DNA of 64,000 nucleotides from Micromonospora sp. NBC_01813 (GCF_035917335.1 NZ_CP109067.1:932501-996500); one strand, 5' to 3'; counted from the first letter of the stretch, positions 19,670-28,870 are shown. Program-made: numbers and translations. The notes: generated by a model not told the origin, from the letters alone.

Positions 19670-21726
19670 GACCGCCAAGGATCAGCGTGATGGACGGAGT
19701 CTGCTTCGTCGTCAGTGACCGTTCCGGCGACATGGACGCCTCCCCGTCGGACCTGGTGGGCCTGTTCTCCTTCGACACCCGGTTCCTGTCCCGCTGGGTG
19801 CTCACCATCGACGGGCAACGGCTCAGCCCGCTGTCCGTCGACGACCTGCACCACTTCGAAACCCGCTACTTCCTCGTGCCCGGCCAGCCGACGCACTACG
19901 TCAGCTCGACCATGACGGTCATCCGGCACCGCACCGTCGGGCCCAACTTCGGCGAACAGATCACCCTGCTCAACCATCGCGTCGAACCGGTCGAGGTCGC
20001 TGTCCGGATCGACGCGGCGAGCGACTTCGCCGACATCTACGAACTGGGCATTCCCGACCTGACCAAGAGAGGCGAGCTGACCCGGAGCACCGGGGACGAC
20101 TTTCTGTTCCTGCTGTACCAACGCGAACAGTTCCGACGAGGCACCGTCGTCAAGACCAGTGAGCCGGCCGAGATCGACCTTGACGGGCTCTGCTATCGGG
20201 TCCGGATACCAGCGCACGGTTCGTGGACCACCGAACTACGGGTGGAGACCGCGGTGCAGACGCCGAGCGGCACCGACCTGCGCGGCGAGGTCCGCCATCA
20301 GATCCGCGCGGCGAAGCAGAGCAACGAGCGGGATCTCGACGAGTTCCTGGCCGAACTGCCGGCGCTCAACTGCGAGCACGCGCCGCTGGCGCAGACGTAC
20401 CGGCGCAGCATGCTCGACCTGGCGGCGCTGCGCCACCCGGACCTCACCACGGGCCGCAAGATGCCCTCCGCCGGATTGCCCTGGTTCATGACCCTGGTCG
20501 GACGCCAGGCGCTGATCACCTCCCTGCAGACGCTGCCGTTCGTGCCGGAACTCGCCGCCACCACGCTGGAGGCGCTGGCCCTGCTGCAGGGGGCGAAGAT
20601 CGACGACTACCGGGACGAACAACCCGGCAAGATCCTGCACCAGATCCGGTACGGCGAAACAGCCGCCTTCGAGGAGACCCCGCACTCGCAGTACTACGGA
20701 TCCGTCGACGCCACCCCGCTGTTCGTCGTCCTGCTCGACGAATACGAGCGATGGACCGGCGACGCCGCGATGGTGCGCCGGCTCGAACAGGAGGCCCGCG
20801 CCGCCCTGGGCTGGCTCGACCAGTACGCCGACCTGCTCGGCGACGGCTATCTGCGCCACCCGCCACCGACCAGCCGGTTCGAAGCCGCCAACCAGGTCTG
20901 GAAGGACAGCAGGGCCGGCATCTGCTACGCCGACGGGCGGCTACCGGGCAGCCCGGTAGCGGTCTGCGAGGTGCAGGGGTACGCCTACGACGCGCGGCGA
21001 CGCGGCGCCCGACTCGCCCGCGAGTTCTGGAACGACCCGGCGTACGCGCAACTGCTGGACCAGCAGGCCGACCAGCTGCGGGACCGGTTCAACCGGGACT
21101 TCTGGATCGCCGGGCGCGGGCACTACGCGCTGGCCCTCGACGCGGACGGCACCCAGGTCGACGCGCTCGCCTCGAACCAGGGACACCTGATGTGGAGCGG
21201 GATCATCGACGCGGACCGGGCCGGTGCGGTGGTGGACCGACTGATGGGCGAGGAGATGTTCTCCGGCTGGGGCATCCGGACCCTGGGCACCCGCGAGGCC
21301 CGGTACAACCCGGTCGGGGTGCATGTCGGGGCGGTCTGGCCGTACGACAACTCGCTGATCGCCGCCGGGATGCGCCGGTACGGCTTCCGCGCCGAGGCCG
21401 GACGGATCGCGCAGGCCATCCTGGACACGGCGTCGTACTTCCAGGGCCGGCTGCCCGAGGCCTTCGCCGGGTACGACCGGAACTCGACCCTGCATCCGGT
21501 CTGGTACCCGACCGGCAACAGTCCGCAAGGCTGGTCGGCCGGAGCGCCGCTGTTGCTGCTGCGGACCCTGCTCGGACTGGAGCCGCGAGGTGACCACCTG
21601 GTGGTGAATCCCGCCATCCCGCCCGGACTCGGGCAGATCGAGCTGCTCGACATTCCCGGTCGCTGGGGCACGCTCGACGCCTTCGGCCGGCCACGCTCGG
21701 CGTCACGCGCGCCCGTCGCGCGGTGA
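19666..21726 (+). CDS. Glycogen-debranching-type (amylo-alpha-1,6-glucosidase family) glycoside hydrolase
   Basis: About 686 residues. The N-terminal 200 residues form the glycogen-debranching N-terminal domain (SDLVGLFSFDTRFLSRWVL, HHFETRYFLVP). The remainder is an (alpha/alpha)6 barrel of the GH63/GH133-like group, with GLPWFMTLVGRQALITSL, HSQYYGSVDATPLFV and NQGHLMWSGI; the acidic residues around YYGSVD and VWPYDNSLIA are expected near the active site. Start GTG 19666 overlaps the upstream stop and has GGGAGG; ATG 19690 is an alternative. Actinomycete homologues are annotated as amylo-1,6-glucosidases, but the true substrate is often unproven. Confidence 0.88.
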   Translation: MRPPRISVMDGVCFVVSDRSGDMDASPSDLVGLFSFDTRFLSRWVLTIDGQRLSPLSVDDLHHFETRYFLVPGQPTHYVSSTMTVIRHRTVGPNFGEQITLLNHRVEPVEVAVRIDAASDFADIYELGIPDLTKRGELTRSTGDDFLFLLYQREQFRRGTVVKTSEPAEIDLDGLCYRVRIPAHGSWTTELRVETAVQTPSGTDLRGEVRHQIRAAKQSNERDLDEFLAELPALNCEHAPLAQTYRRSMLDLAALRHPDLTTGRKMPSAGLPWFMTLVGRQALITSLQTLPFVPELAATTLEALALLQGAKIDDYRDEQPGKILHQIRYGETAAFEETPHSQYYGSVDATPLFVVLLDEYERWTGDAAMVRRLEQEARAALGWLDQYADLLGDGYLRHPPPTSRFEAANQVWKDSRAGICYADGRLPGSPVAVCEVQGYAYDARRRGARLAREFWNDPAYAQLLDQQADQLRDRFNRDFWIAGRGHYALALDADGTQVDALASNQGHLMWSGIIDADRAGAVVDRLMGEEMFSGWGIRTLGTREARYNPVGVHVGAVWPYDNSLIAAGMRRYGFRAEAGRIAQAILDTASYFQGRLPEAFAGYDRNSTLHPVWYPTGNSPQGWSAGAPLLLLRTLLGLEPRGDHLVVNPAIPPGLGQIELLDIPGRWGTLDAFGRPRSASRAPVAR

Positions 21727-21789
21727 TGCCGTGACCGGCGCACAGCTGATACACAGAGATCGGAGAGTCCCGGCACAGCCGGCACCCGG

Positions 21790-22539
21790 ATGATCGGATC
21801 CATGACGATGGCGAACGCGCAGGCCCGCACCGACCTGCGGCGCACCGACGGTGGTCCGCTGCGGGTCATGGTGGTGGACGACGAACCGACCCTGGCCGAA
21901 CTGCTGTCGATGGCCCTGCGCTACGAGGGCTGGGAGGTGCGCAGCGCCGCCGACGGCACCAGCGCGGTGCGAACCGCCCGCGACTTCCGGCCGGACGCCG
22001 TGGTGCTGGACGTCATGCTGCCTGACATCGACGGGCTGGAGGTGCTGCGCCGGCTGCGTGCCGACGCGCCCGAGGTGCCGGTGCTGTTCCTCACCGCCAA
22101 GGACGCGGTGGAGGACCGGATCACCGGGTTGACCGCCGGCGGCGACGACTACGTGACCAAGCCGTTCAGCCTGGAGGAGGTGGTCGCCCGGCTACGTGGT
22201 CTGATGCGCCGGGCCGCCCGGGTCGGGCTGCGCCCCGACGCGCAGCTCGTCGTCGGCGACCTCACCCTCGACGAGGACAGCCACGAGGTACGCCGGGGCG
22301 AAGCGCTGATCGCCCTGACCGCCACCGAGTTCGAGCTGCTGCGGTACCTGATGCGCAACCCACGCCGGGTGCTCAGCAAGGCCCAGATCCTGGACCGGGT
22401 GTGGAACTACGACTTCGGCGGGCAGGCCAATGTCGTCGAGCTGTACATCTCCTACCTGCGGAAGAAGATCGACGCCGGCCGGCAGCCGATGATCCACACT
22501 ATGCGGGGCGCGGGCTATGTCCTCAAACCCGCCGACTAA
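21790..22539 (+). CDS. OmpR/PhoB-family response regulator
   Basis: A 249-residue response regulator. The receiver domain has the acidic pair in VMVVDDEP, the phospho-acceptor Asp in VVLDVMLPD, Thr in FLTAKD and Lys in VTKPFS. The C-terminal winged helix has LTATEFELLRYLMRNP and a final IHTMRGAGYVL. It overlaps the histidine kinase start by 23 bp. Alternative starts at 21802 and 21808 would only trim the N-terminus. The target genes are unknown; the glucosidase upstream is the nearest candidate. Confidence 0.93.
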   Translation: MIGSMTMANAQARTDLRRTDGGPLRVMVVDDEPTLAELLSMALRYEGWEVRSAADGTSAVRTARDFRPDAVVLDVMLPDIDGLEVLRRLRADAPEVPVLFLTAKDAVEDRITGLTAGGDDYVTKPFSLEEVVARLRGLMRRAARVGLRPDAQLVVGDLTLDEDSHEVRRGEALIALTATEFELLRYLMRNPRRVLSKAQILDRVWNYDFGGQANVVELYISYLRKKIDAGRQPMIHTMRGAGYVLKPAD

Positions 22540-24130
22540 GAGCGGGCCGACTGAGAATCCGCCGACCGGCAGCGGGCCGGCTGATCACCGGCCGACGCGC
22601 CAGCGGCAGCACCGGTTGGCCGTCGGCAGCTGGTCGCTGCGTACCCGGCTGGTCGCCACCATGCTGGTGCTGCTCGCCCTCGCCTGCCTGGTGGTTGGCG
22701 CGACGACGGCGGTGACCCTGCGCAACAGTGTCTACGGCAGCATCGACGAACAGCTCACCGCTGCCGCCAGCCGGGCCCCGCGTGGCCTGTTCCCACCGGC
22801 CGGCTCCGGTGAGCAGCCGGCACCGCAACAGCCGGACGCCGCCGCCGGCTGTGAACCGGACCGGGCCCCCGACTTCCCCACCGGTCAGGTCATCGGCACC
22901 CTCGCCGCGCGCATCTGCGACGGGCGTACCACCGCCGAAATGCTGGTGGAACCGGGCCAGGACCGACCGAACCTGGCCGGCTTCCAGGACGTCCTCGGCG
23001 ATGTGCCGGTCGACTCGTCAGCGGTCACGATCTCGCTGGGGGAGTGGGGCGACTACCGGGTGGTCGCGCAGCGGCTGCCCGACGGCGCGGTGCTGGTGAC
23101 CGGGCTGCCGCTGGCCGACGCGCAGGCCACGATCTACCTGGTCGTCGGCACCGTCGCCGGGATCACCGCGCTGGTCCTGCTGCTGGTCGGCGTCACCGGC
23201 GCGGTGATCGTGCGGCGGTCGCTGCGACCGCTGTCGCGGATGGCGGCCACCGCCGGCCGGGTGTCGCGGCTGCAACTGGACCGGGGCGAGGTGACGCTGC
23301 CCGACCGGGTCGACGCCGCCGACACCGACCCCAACACCGAAGTAGGACAGGTCGGCGCGGCGCTCAACCGGATGCTGGACCACGTCGGCCAGGCGCTCGC
23401 CGTCCGGCAGGCCAGCGAGACGCGGGTACGCCAGTTCGTCGCCGACGCCAGCCACGAGCTGCGCACCCCACTGGCCGCGATCCGGGGGTACGCGGAGCTG
23501 AGTCGTCGCGGTGCCGCGCCGCCACCGCCGGAGATCGCGCACGTGCTGCGCCGGGTCGAGTCCGAGGCGCGCCGGATGACGGTGCTGGTGGAGGACCTGC
23601 TGCTACTCGCCCGGCTGGACGCAGGCCGCCCACTGGCCGCCGAGCCGGTCGACCTGACCATGTTGGCGGTCGACGCGGTCAGCGACGCACACGTGACCGC
23701 GCCCGGTCACGACTGGCGGCTGGACCTGCCGGCCGAGCCGGTGACCGTGACCGGCGACGCCGCCCGGCTGCAGCAGGTCCTCGCGAACCTGCTGGCCAAC
23801 GCACGTACCCACACGCCGGACGGCACCACCGTCACGGTCTCGGTGGCCGGACCGGACCGGTCGGCCGCCGGCCCGGCCATGGCGCTGCTGCGGGTGCTCG
23901 ACACCGGGCCCGGGATCCCGGCCGAGTTGCAACCGCACGTCTTCGAGCGGTTCGCCCGAGGGGACACGTCGCGCTCACGCGCCGCCGGCAGCACCGGTCT
24001 CGGCCTGGCCATCGTGTACGCCGTGGTGACCGCGCACGGCGGCACCGTGGCGTTGGCCAGCGCCCCGGGGCGCACCGAGTTCACCGTACGGCTGCCGCCT
24101 GCCGCTCTACCCGGACCGGGGCGAGACTAG
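22517..24130 (+). CDS. Membrane sensor histidine kinase
   Basis: A 537-residue HisKA-type kinase. Order: Pro-rich cytoplasmic tail, transmembrane helix about 48-70, extracytoplasmic sensor region about 70-205 with Cys residues (AAGCEPD and ARICDG), second helix about 208-232, HAMP, then the DHp helix FVADASHELRTPLAAIRGY with the phosphorylated His and a HATPase domain (LANLLANARTHT, DTGPGIP, GSTGLGLAIVYAV). It forms a pair with the overlapping response regulator. The sensor region has two cysteines that could form a disulfide. Confidence 0.93.
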   Translation: MSSNPPTKSGPTENPPTGSGPADHRPTRQRQHRLAVGSWSLRTRLVATMLVLLALACLVVGATTAVTLRNSVYGSIDEQLTAAASRAPRGLFPPAGSGEQPAPQQPDAAAGCEPDRAPDFPTGQVIGTLAARICDGRTTAEMLVEPGQDRPNLAGFQDVLGDVPVDSSAVTISLGEWGDYRVVAQRLPDGAVLVTGLPLADAQATIYLVVGTVAGITALVLLLVGVTGAVIVRRSLRPLSRMAATAGRVSRLQLDRGEVTLPDRVDAADTDPNTEVGQVGAALNRMLDHVGQALAVRQASETRVRQFVADASHELRTPLAAIRGYAELSRRGAAPPPPEIAHVLRRVESEARRMTVLVEDLLLLARLDAGRPLAAEPVDLTMLAVDAVSDAHVTAPGHDWRLDLPAEPVTVTGDAARLQQVLANLLANARTHTPDGTTVTVSVAGPDRSAAGPAMALLRVLDTGPGIPAELQPHVFERFARGDTSRSRAAGSTGLGLAIVYAVVTAHGGTVALASAPGRTEFTVRLPPAALPGPGRD

Positions 24131-24160
24131 ATCCACGCGAGTGCGGGCACCGACAGACGG

Positions 24161-24346
24161 TCAGCGGCGCACGGTGTCCACGAAGGTCGACCAGGCCGCC
24201 GGGGCGAAGGCCAGGGTGCCGCCGGCGCGGTCCTTGGAGTCGCGCACCAGGATCCGACCCGGCAGGTTGTCGGCCACCTCGACGCACGCTCCGCCGTTGC
24301 CGCTGCTCCTGGTGCTGGTGCGCCAGCGCCCGCCGGTCATGTCCAT
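24161..24346 (-). CDS. DUF397 domain small protein
   Basis: A 61-residue protein with the DUF397 pattern: GRWRTSTRSSGNGGACVEVA, then VRDSKDRAGGTLAFAP and AWSTFVDTVR. It overlaps the 3' end of the XRE regulator gene by 10 bp. Such XRE/DUF397 pairs are abundant in Streptomyces and Micromonosporaceae, where the small protein is thought to modulate the regulator (WhiJ/BldB-like systems). The specific output here is unknown. Confidence 0.9.
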   Translation of the reverse strand: MDMTGGRWRTSTRSSGNGGACVEVADNLPGRILVRDSKDRAGGTLAFAPAAWSTFVDTVRR

Positions 24347-25125
24347 GATTGCTTCACTTCCTTGATCAGCTCGATCGACTGCCGCTCCGACAGAGCGTAG
24401 CTCCGCAGCGCCTCCCACGTCTCGACCAGATCGGCCACCTCGGCGCGACTGCCGACCACCTGCCCGGCGAGCTGGTTGTCCAGATAGCCGTAGATGCCGT
24501 CCTCGACGGTGGCCACCACGAACGGGCCGTTCACGCCGGGATAGGCGCCGACATCGGTGGGGACCACCTGCACCGAGACGTTTGGCAGCGCGCACGCGGT
24601 GAGGATCGCGTCGAGCTGCTCGGACATCACCGCTGGCCCGCCGACCGGCCGGGTCAACACCGCCTGGTCGATCACCGCGAGGAACCGCAGCACCGGGTCC
24701 TTCCGGCGCAGCACCTCCTGCCGGGCCAGCCGGGCGGCCACCCGCTCGGCGGTCGAGCCGCGCAGCCCGGCCTCGGTCAACACCGCCGTGGCGTACGCCT
24801 CGGTCTGCAGCAGCCCCGGCACTACCAGTGCCTCGAACCACCGCAGCATGAGTGCCTCGCGCTCCAGCCGGGTCCACTCGCGCAACCAGACCGGCTCCGC
24901 CTCGGCCAACACGAACTCCTCGTAGAAGGCGACGAACGAGGTGCTGAACTCCCTGTCGATCATGGCCAGATAGTCCGGCAACGCCGGCCGGCGGCCGCGC
25001 TCGATACTGCTGACGTGCTGGTGCGAGTAGTGCAACCGGGCCGCCCACTGCTCCTGGGTCAGCCCTTCGGCCGTCCGGCGCCGACGCATATCCCAGATCA
25101 GGAACTCCGAGGGTGACTTGGCCAT
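24337..25125 (-). CDS. XRE-family regulator with DUF5753 domain
   Basis: A 262-residue protein. Residues 10-60 form an XRE helix-turn-helix (AEGLTQEQWAARLHYSHQHVSSIERG), followed by the DUF5753 ligand-like domain (VVPGLLQTEAYA, RLARQEVL, GPFVVATVEDG). GAGGAA precedes the ATG. It is coupled to the DUF397 gene downstream. Regulators of this type usually act on development or antibiotic production, but the target cannot be read here. Two adjacent 11-bp direct repeats in its leader may be its operator. Confidence 0.9.
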   Translation of the reverse strand: MAKSPSEFLIWDMRRRRTAEGLTQEQWAARLHYSHQHVSSIERGRRPALPDYLAMIDREFSTSFVAFYEEFVLAEAEPVWLREWTRLEREALMLRWFEALVVPGLLQTEAYATAVLTEAGLRGSTAERVAARLARQEVLRRKDPVLRFLAVIDQAVLTRPVGGPAVMSEQLDAILTACALPNVSVQVVPTDVGAYPGVNGPFVVATVEDGIYGYLDNQLAGQVVGSRAEVADLVETWEALRSYALSERQSIELIKEVKQSWT

Positions 25126-25553
25126 TGAATTCCTCGCTTCCCTTCAGAATTCGTCGACTTCTCGTCAACTTCTCTTCAAATGTGGCCGCGTCGACGGACG
25201 TGCTCGCTTCTCGGCCGATTGCTGTTCGGTGTCCGATGCCCATCTTCCGTGGCGAGGGCTGGATAGTCCAGGGTGGATAGGTGGAGATGTTCGAACCCAA
25301 GGCGGAGAGCCGGCCCGGGTATCCGATAGCCGGTAACGGATGACTGCCCCGGGGATCGCCGGTGGTTGGCATTCTCGCGACGATCCTCGGAGCCGGCAGG
25401 CCCGGCCGAATGGTCGTGATGGCCCTCTACGAGGAATCCTGGGACGCGTCGGACTCTGTCGAACATCGATGTCGATGGAACTTTTCGACGTCGGTGGCCG
25501 ACCAAGACGACGATGGCCGACCGCAACGGTGGCCTACGTGGAAGGAGACCGTC
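25126..25553. other. 428-bp noncoding region between XRE and DJ-1 genes
   Basis: The two flanking genes are divergent. I see no convincing coding frame; the upstream extension in the DJ-1 frame lacks family sequence and a ribosome site. It is locally AT-richer than its surroundings (25126-25190), with a tandem 11-bp repeat. The rest shows no recognisable element. Confidence 0.6.
25153..25174. repeat. Tandem 11-bp repeat upstream of the XRE gene
   Basis: GTCGACTTCTC followed directly by GTCAACTTCTC (one mismatch) lies 28 bp upstream of the XRE start. The 11-bp period equals one helical turn, as expected for side-by-side binding of a regulator. Confidence 0.55.
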
Positions 25554-26288
25554 GTGGATCGTCGGAAGTTGCTCGGGGCGGCGACCGCCGCCGGCGCCGG
25601 AGTGCTGGCCGCGGCCGGCGGGCCGGCGCCGGTCCACGCCGCTGTGCCCGCGAACGCATCGGTCGGACACACCCCGCAGCGCCCGCTGCGGGTGCAGATC
25701 GTGATGTTCGACGGGGTCGAGGAGCAGGACTTCGTCGGCCCGTACGAGGTGTTCTCGCTGGCAGGTGGGCTCAGCGGCGGCGCTGTCGAGACCAGCTATG
25801 TCAACGTCGACGGGCCACGTACGGTCACCGCCGCGTTCGGCACGAAGGTGATCGTCGAGCGTGGTTGGTCGCCCCGGTCGGCCGACGTCATCGTCGTGCC
25901 GGGCGGCGGCTTCCGTCGCCCGGAGAGTCCCGGCATCTGGCCGGAGATCGACCGGGGGGTGCTGCCGGCGGCACTGGCCGGGGCGCAGCGCCGTGGTCTG
26001 GTCATCTCCTCGCTGTGCACCGGCGCGATCATCCTGGCGGCGGCCGGGCTCACCGCCGGTCGTCCCTGCACCACGCACAACGGCGCCAAGGCCGAATTGG
26101 CGGCGCGTGGCGGCGTGGTGAAGAACGCCCGCGTGGTCGACGACGGTGACCTGGTGACCGCCGGTGGCATCACCTCCGGCCTGGAGTTGGCCCTGCACCT
26201 GGTGCGGCGTCAGGTCAGCGCCGATGTCGCGGTCCGGGCCGAGGAGGTGTTGGAGTACCAGGCCCGGGGCACGGTCTGGACCCCGTGA
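25554..26288 (+). CDS. Exported DJ-1/PfpI family protein
   Basis: About 244 residues starting at GTG 25554, with GGAGA at proper spacing. The N-terminus DRRKLLGAATAAGAGVLAAAG resembles a twin-arginine signal followed by an Ala-rich hydrophobic stretch. The mature part is a DJ-1/PfpI fold of the AraC-linked isonitrile-hydratase-like group: VQIVMFDGVEEQDFVGPYEVF, VVPGGG, then the nucleophile elbow SSLCTGAIILAAAGL with its cysteine, and TAGGITSGLELALHLV. Most relatives are cytoplasmic, so a signal sequence is notable. Enzymatic role unknown. Confidence 0.83.
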   Translation: MDRRKLLGAATAAGAGVLAAAGGPAPVHAAVPANASVGHTPQRPLRVQIVMFDGVEEQDFVGPYEVFSLAGGLSGGAVETSYVNVDGPRTVTAAFGTKVIVERGWSPRSADVIVVPGGGFRRPESPGIWPEIDRGVLPAALAGAQRRGLVISSLCTGAIILAAAGLTAGRPCTTHNGAKAELAARGGVVKNARVVDDGDLVTAGGITSGLELALHLVRRQVSADVAVRAEEVLEYQARGTVWTP

Positions 26289-26475
26289 CGCCGGGGCAAC
26301 TTAACGATGGTTCGGTATGAGCTGATCGATATCCTCGCCGGCTCTTGACCGGACACTTCGGACGCCTCACGCTGTTCATGGAAGTCGATGTATCTGCTTG
26401 TCGTGCCGCGCTCCGCGTGGCACCGACGGGCGTCGGACGTCGACGATCCGCAGCGACGGCAGGAGAGGCTTCCGG

Positions 26476-27813
26476 ATGCGTACTCGAATCACCACGGCCG
26501 CTGTCACAATCGCACTGCTCGGCGGCATGATCGCCGTACTGCCGGGCGCGTCGATGGCGCATGACCCGGACACCCCCGCCGGCCGTGACTCGGCCGTCGC
26601 GTTCATGGCGCAGCGGGAGCCGACCCAGAATCTCACCGCCCTCGCGCAGGTCACCTGCAGCGGCGGACAGGCCAGCAGCTACCCGTGCCGCAACGTCGAC
26701 CTGATGTCGTTCCTGCCGCTGAGTCAGATCGGCGGCAGCCAGGCCAACGACATCTGGGGCTGGACCGACCCGTCGACCGGCAAGGAGTACGCCCTCGTGG
26801 GACGCCGCAACGGCACCTCCTTCGTGGACATCTCCAACCCATCGGCACCGGTGTACCTCGGCAACCTGCCCGCCTACCAGAACCGGACGGCGATCTGGCG
26901 CGACATCAAGGTGTACCGCAACCACGCCTTCATCGTCGCCGACGTCCGTGGGCACGGCATGCAGGTGTTCAACCTGACCCGGCTGCGCACCGTCACCAGC
27001 CCGCAGACCTTCACCGCCGACACGCACTACAGCCGGTTCGGCAACTCGCACAACATCGCGATCAACGAGGAGACCGGGTACGCGTACGCGGTTGGCTCCA
27101 ACACCTGCAGCGGTGGTCTGCACATGGTCGACATCGCGACCCCGACCTCTCCCGTGTACGCCGGCTGCGTCAGCTCCGACGGCTACACCCATGACACGCA
27201 CTGCGTCGTCTACCGGGGTCCGGACACCGCCTACACCGGCCGGGAGATCTGTGTCAGCTCCAACGAGGACACCGTGACGATCGTCGACGTGACCAGCAAG
27301 TCGAGCCCACGTCAGATCGTCCGGGCGGCCTACTCCGGCCGGCAGTACACCCACCAGGGCTGGCTGACCGAGAACCATCGGTACTTCGTCCTGGACGACG
27401 AACTGGACGAGACCCGCGCCGGCGGTGGGACCAAGACCTTCGTCTTCGACCTGCTCGACCTGGATGCGCCGCGACACACCGGCACCTTCGCCTCGTCGGC
27501 GGCGGCCACCGACCACAACCAGTACGTCAAGGGCAACTACAGCTACCAGGCCAACTACCGCGCCGGGCTGCGCATCCTCGATCTGCGCAACATCGCCAGC
27601 GGCACGCTCACCGAAGCCGGCTACTTCGACATCTATCCGTCGAGCAACACCGCCTCGATGAACGGCGCGTGGAGCGTCTACCCGTACTTCCCCAGCGGCA
27701 ACGTGGTGGTCAGCGGCATCGAGCAGGGTCTGTTCGTACTCCGCCCGAACCTGCCCACCGTGTTGTCGGAGGCCGTCGCGCCGGTGACCATCGACCGCCG
27801 GGTGCCCGCCTGA
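26476..27813 (+). CDS. Secreted choice-of-anchor-B (LVIVD-repeat) protein
   Basis: About 445 residues with a Sec signal peptide (MRTRITTAAVTIALLGGMIAV, cleavage after SMA). The mature chain has repeats of the type FVDISNPSAPVYLGNLP, HMVDIATPTSPVYAGCV and TIVDVTSKSSPRQIV, the LVIVD/choice-of-anchor B pattern expected to fold as a beta-propeller. His-rich segments (DTHYSRFGNSHNIAI, HDTHCVVY, YTHQGWL) could bind metal. AGGAGAGG precedes ATG 26476. It is coupled (TGATG) to the following anchored protein. Molecular function unknown. Confidence 0.85.
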   Translation: MRTRITTAAVTIALLGGMIAVLPGASMAHDPDTPAGRDSAVAFMAQREPTQNLTALAQVTCSGGQASSYPCRNVDLMSFLPLSQIGGSQANDIWGWTDPSTGKEYALVGRRNGTSFVDISNPSAPVYLGNLPAYQNRTAIWRDIKVYRNHAFIVADVRGHGMQVFNLTRLRTVTSPQTFTADTHYSRFGNSHNIAINEETGYAYAVGSNTCSGGLHMVDIATPTSPVYAGCVSSDGYTHDTHCVVYRGPDTAYTGREICVSSNEDTVTIVDVTSKSSPRQIVRAAYSGRQYTHQGWLTENHRYFVLDDELDETRAGGGTKTFVFDLLDLDAPRHTGTFASSAAATDHNQYVKGNYSYQANYRAGLRILDLRNIASGTLTEAGYFDIYPSSNTASMNGAWSVYPYFPSGNVVVSGIEQGLFVLRPNLPTVLSEAVAPVTIDRRVPA

Positions 27814-28802
27814 TGGCTCGGTCGTCCACCCGCCAGCAACCCTCGCACGAGACGACCCCGCCGGCCCACGGGCCGGCGGGGTCCGCCGATCCGGACGACG
27901 CGGCCGGTCCCGCCGGGTCCGACAGCCCCGCCGGGCCGGGCAGTCCGGGCGGTTCGGCCGGCACCGGCGGGCGACGCGTCGGGATCATCGCCCTCGCCCT
28001 GCTGGTCGCCGCCGCCGGCTTCGTCGCCGGTCGGGCCACCACCAGCGGCGGTACGCCATCGCGGGCCGCCGGCACTGCGGTCACGCACGCCGGCCACGGC
28101 GTCGGTGGACTCGGTGTCACCGCCGACGGGTACACCCTGGTCCTGCTCGCCACCCCGACCGTCGCCGGTGCCGCCGGCGAGCTGGCGTTCCAGATCATCG
28201 GCCCGGACGGTGAGCCGGTCACCGCGTACCAGCCCAACCACGAACGGGACCTGCACCTGGTGCTGGTCGGTCGGGACTTCACCGGCTACCAGCATCTGCA
28301 CCCGGCTCGCCAACCTGACGGCACCTGGCGGGTGCCGGTGACCCTGTCCACCGGTGGTGCCTACCGGATCTTCGCCGACTTCGTGCCCACTGGCGCGACC
28401 ACGCCGGTCACCCTCGGTGCCGACCTGCTGGTGCCCGGTGGGTACGCGCCCCGCCCGGCTCTGCCCGTCGACGAGGCCACCGTGTTCGTCGACGGCGGAT
28501 ACACGGTGACCCTCGACGGCGGGCTGCGCCCGGGGCAGGCCAGCCAGATCCTGGTCTGGCTGGGCCGCGACGGTGTGCCGGTGCCGGACCTGGAGCGCTA
28601 CCTCGGCGCGTACGGTCATCTGGTCGCGCTGCGCCACGGCGACCTTGGCTACCTGCACGTGCACCCGGCACCGGCGGCGAGCCCGAGCTCGGTGGTCGCG
28701 TTCGCCGTCGAAGTCCCGTCGGCCGGCACCTACCAGCTGTTCTTCGAGTTCCAACACGACGGCGTGGTACGCACCGCGGAGTTCAGCCTCACCGCGTACT
28801 GA
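27813..28802 (+). CDS. Membrane-anchored extracytoplasmic protein with HxH motifs
   Basis: About 329 residues: a Pro/Gly/Ser-rich cytoplasmic N-terminus, one transmembrane helix near residues 50-75 (VGIIALALLVAAAGFVAG), then an extracellular part. That part contains two beta-rich domains with repeated histidine motifs, DLHLVLVGRDFTGYQHLHP and YLHVHPAP, that look like a metal (copper-type) site. Its ATG overlaps the stop of the LVIVD gene (TGATG), so the two proteins likely act together at the cell surface. I know of no defined function; metal handling is inference. Confidence 0.75.
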   Translation: MARSSTRQQPSHETTPPAHGPAGSADPDDAAGPAGSDSPAGPGSPGGSAGTGGRRVGIIALALLVAAAGFVAGRATTSGGTPSRAAGTAVTHAGHGVGGLGVTADGYTLVLLATPTVAGAAGELAFQIIGPDGEPVTAYQPNHERDLHLVLVGRDFTGYQHLHPARQPDGTWRVPVTLSTGGAYRIFADFVPTGATTPVTLGADLLVPGGYAPRPALPVDEATVFVDGGYTVTLDGGLRPGQASQILVWLGRDGVPVPDLERYLGAYGHLVALRHGDLGYLHVHPAPAASPSSVVAFAVEVPSAGTYQLFFEFQHDGVVRTAEFSLTAY

Positions 28803-28804
28803 TC

Positions 28805-28837
28805 ACGCGCGGTCAACCGGCCGGCCGGTTGGCGCGT
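28805..28837. terminator. Palindromic hairpin after the LVIVD/anchored-protein operon
   Basis: ACGCGC, three unpaired bases, the perfect 18-bp palindrome CAACCGGCCGGCCGGTTG, then GCGCGT. It starts 3 bp after a stop codon. A strong GC hairpin without a U-run, as is common for actinomycete terminators. Confidence 0.55.
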
Positions 28838-28870
28838 CACCATGGCACCCACCCTCACTTGGAGGTCGCC

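Noticed and set aside
24161-25372. 403-codon frame spanning XRE and DUF397
   Set aside because: Only its last 61 residues are real (DUF397). The rest is a shadow frame of the XRE gene.
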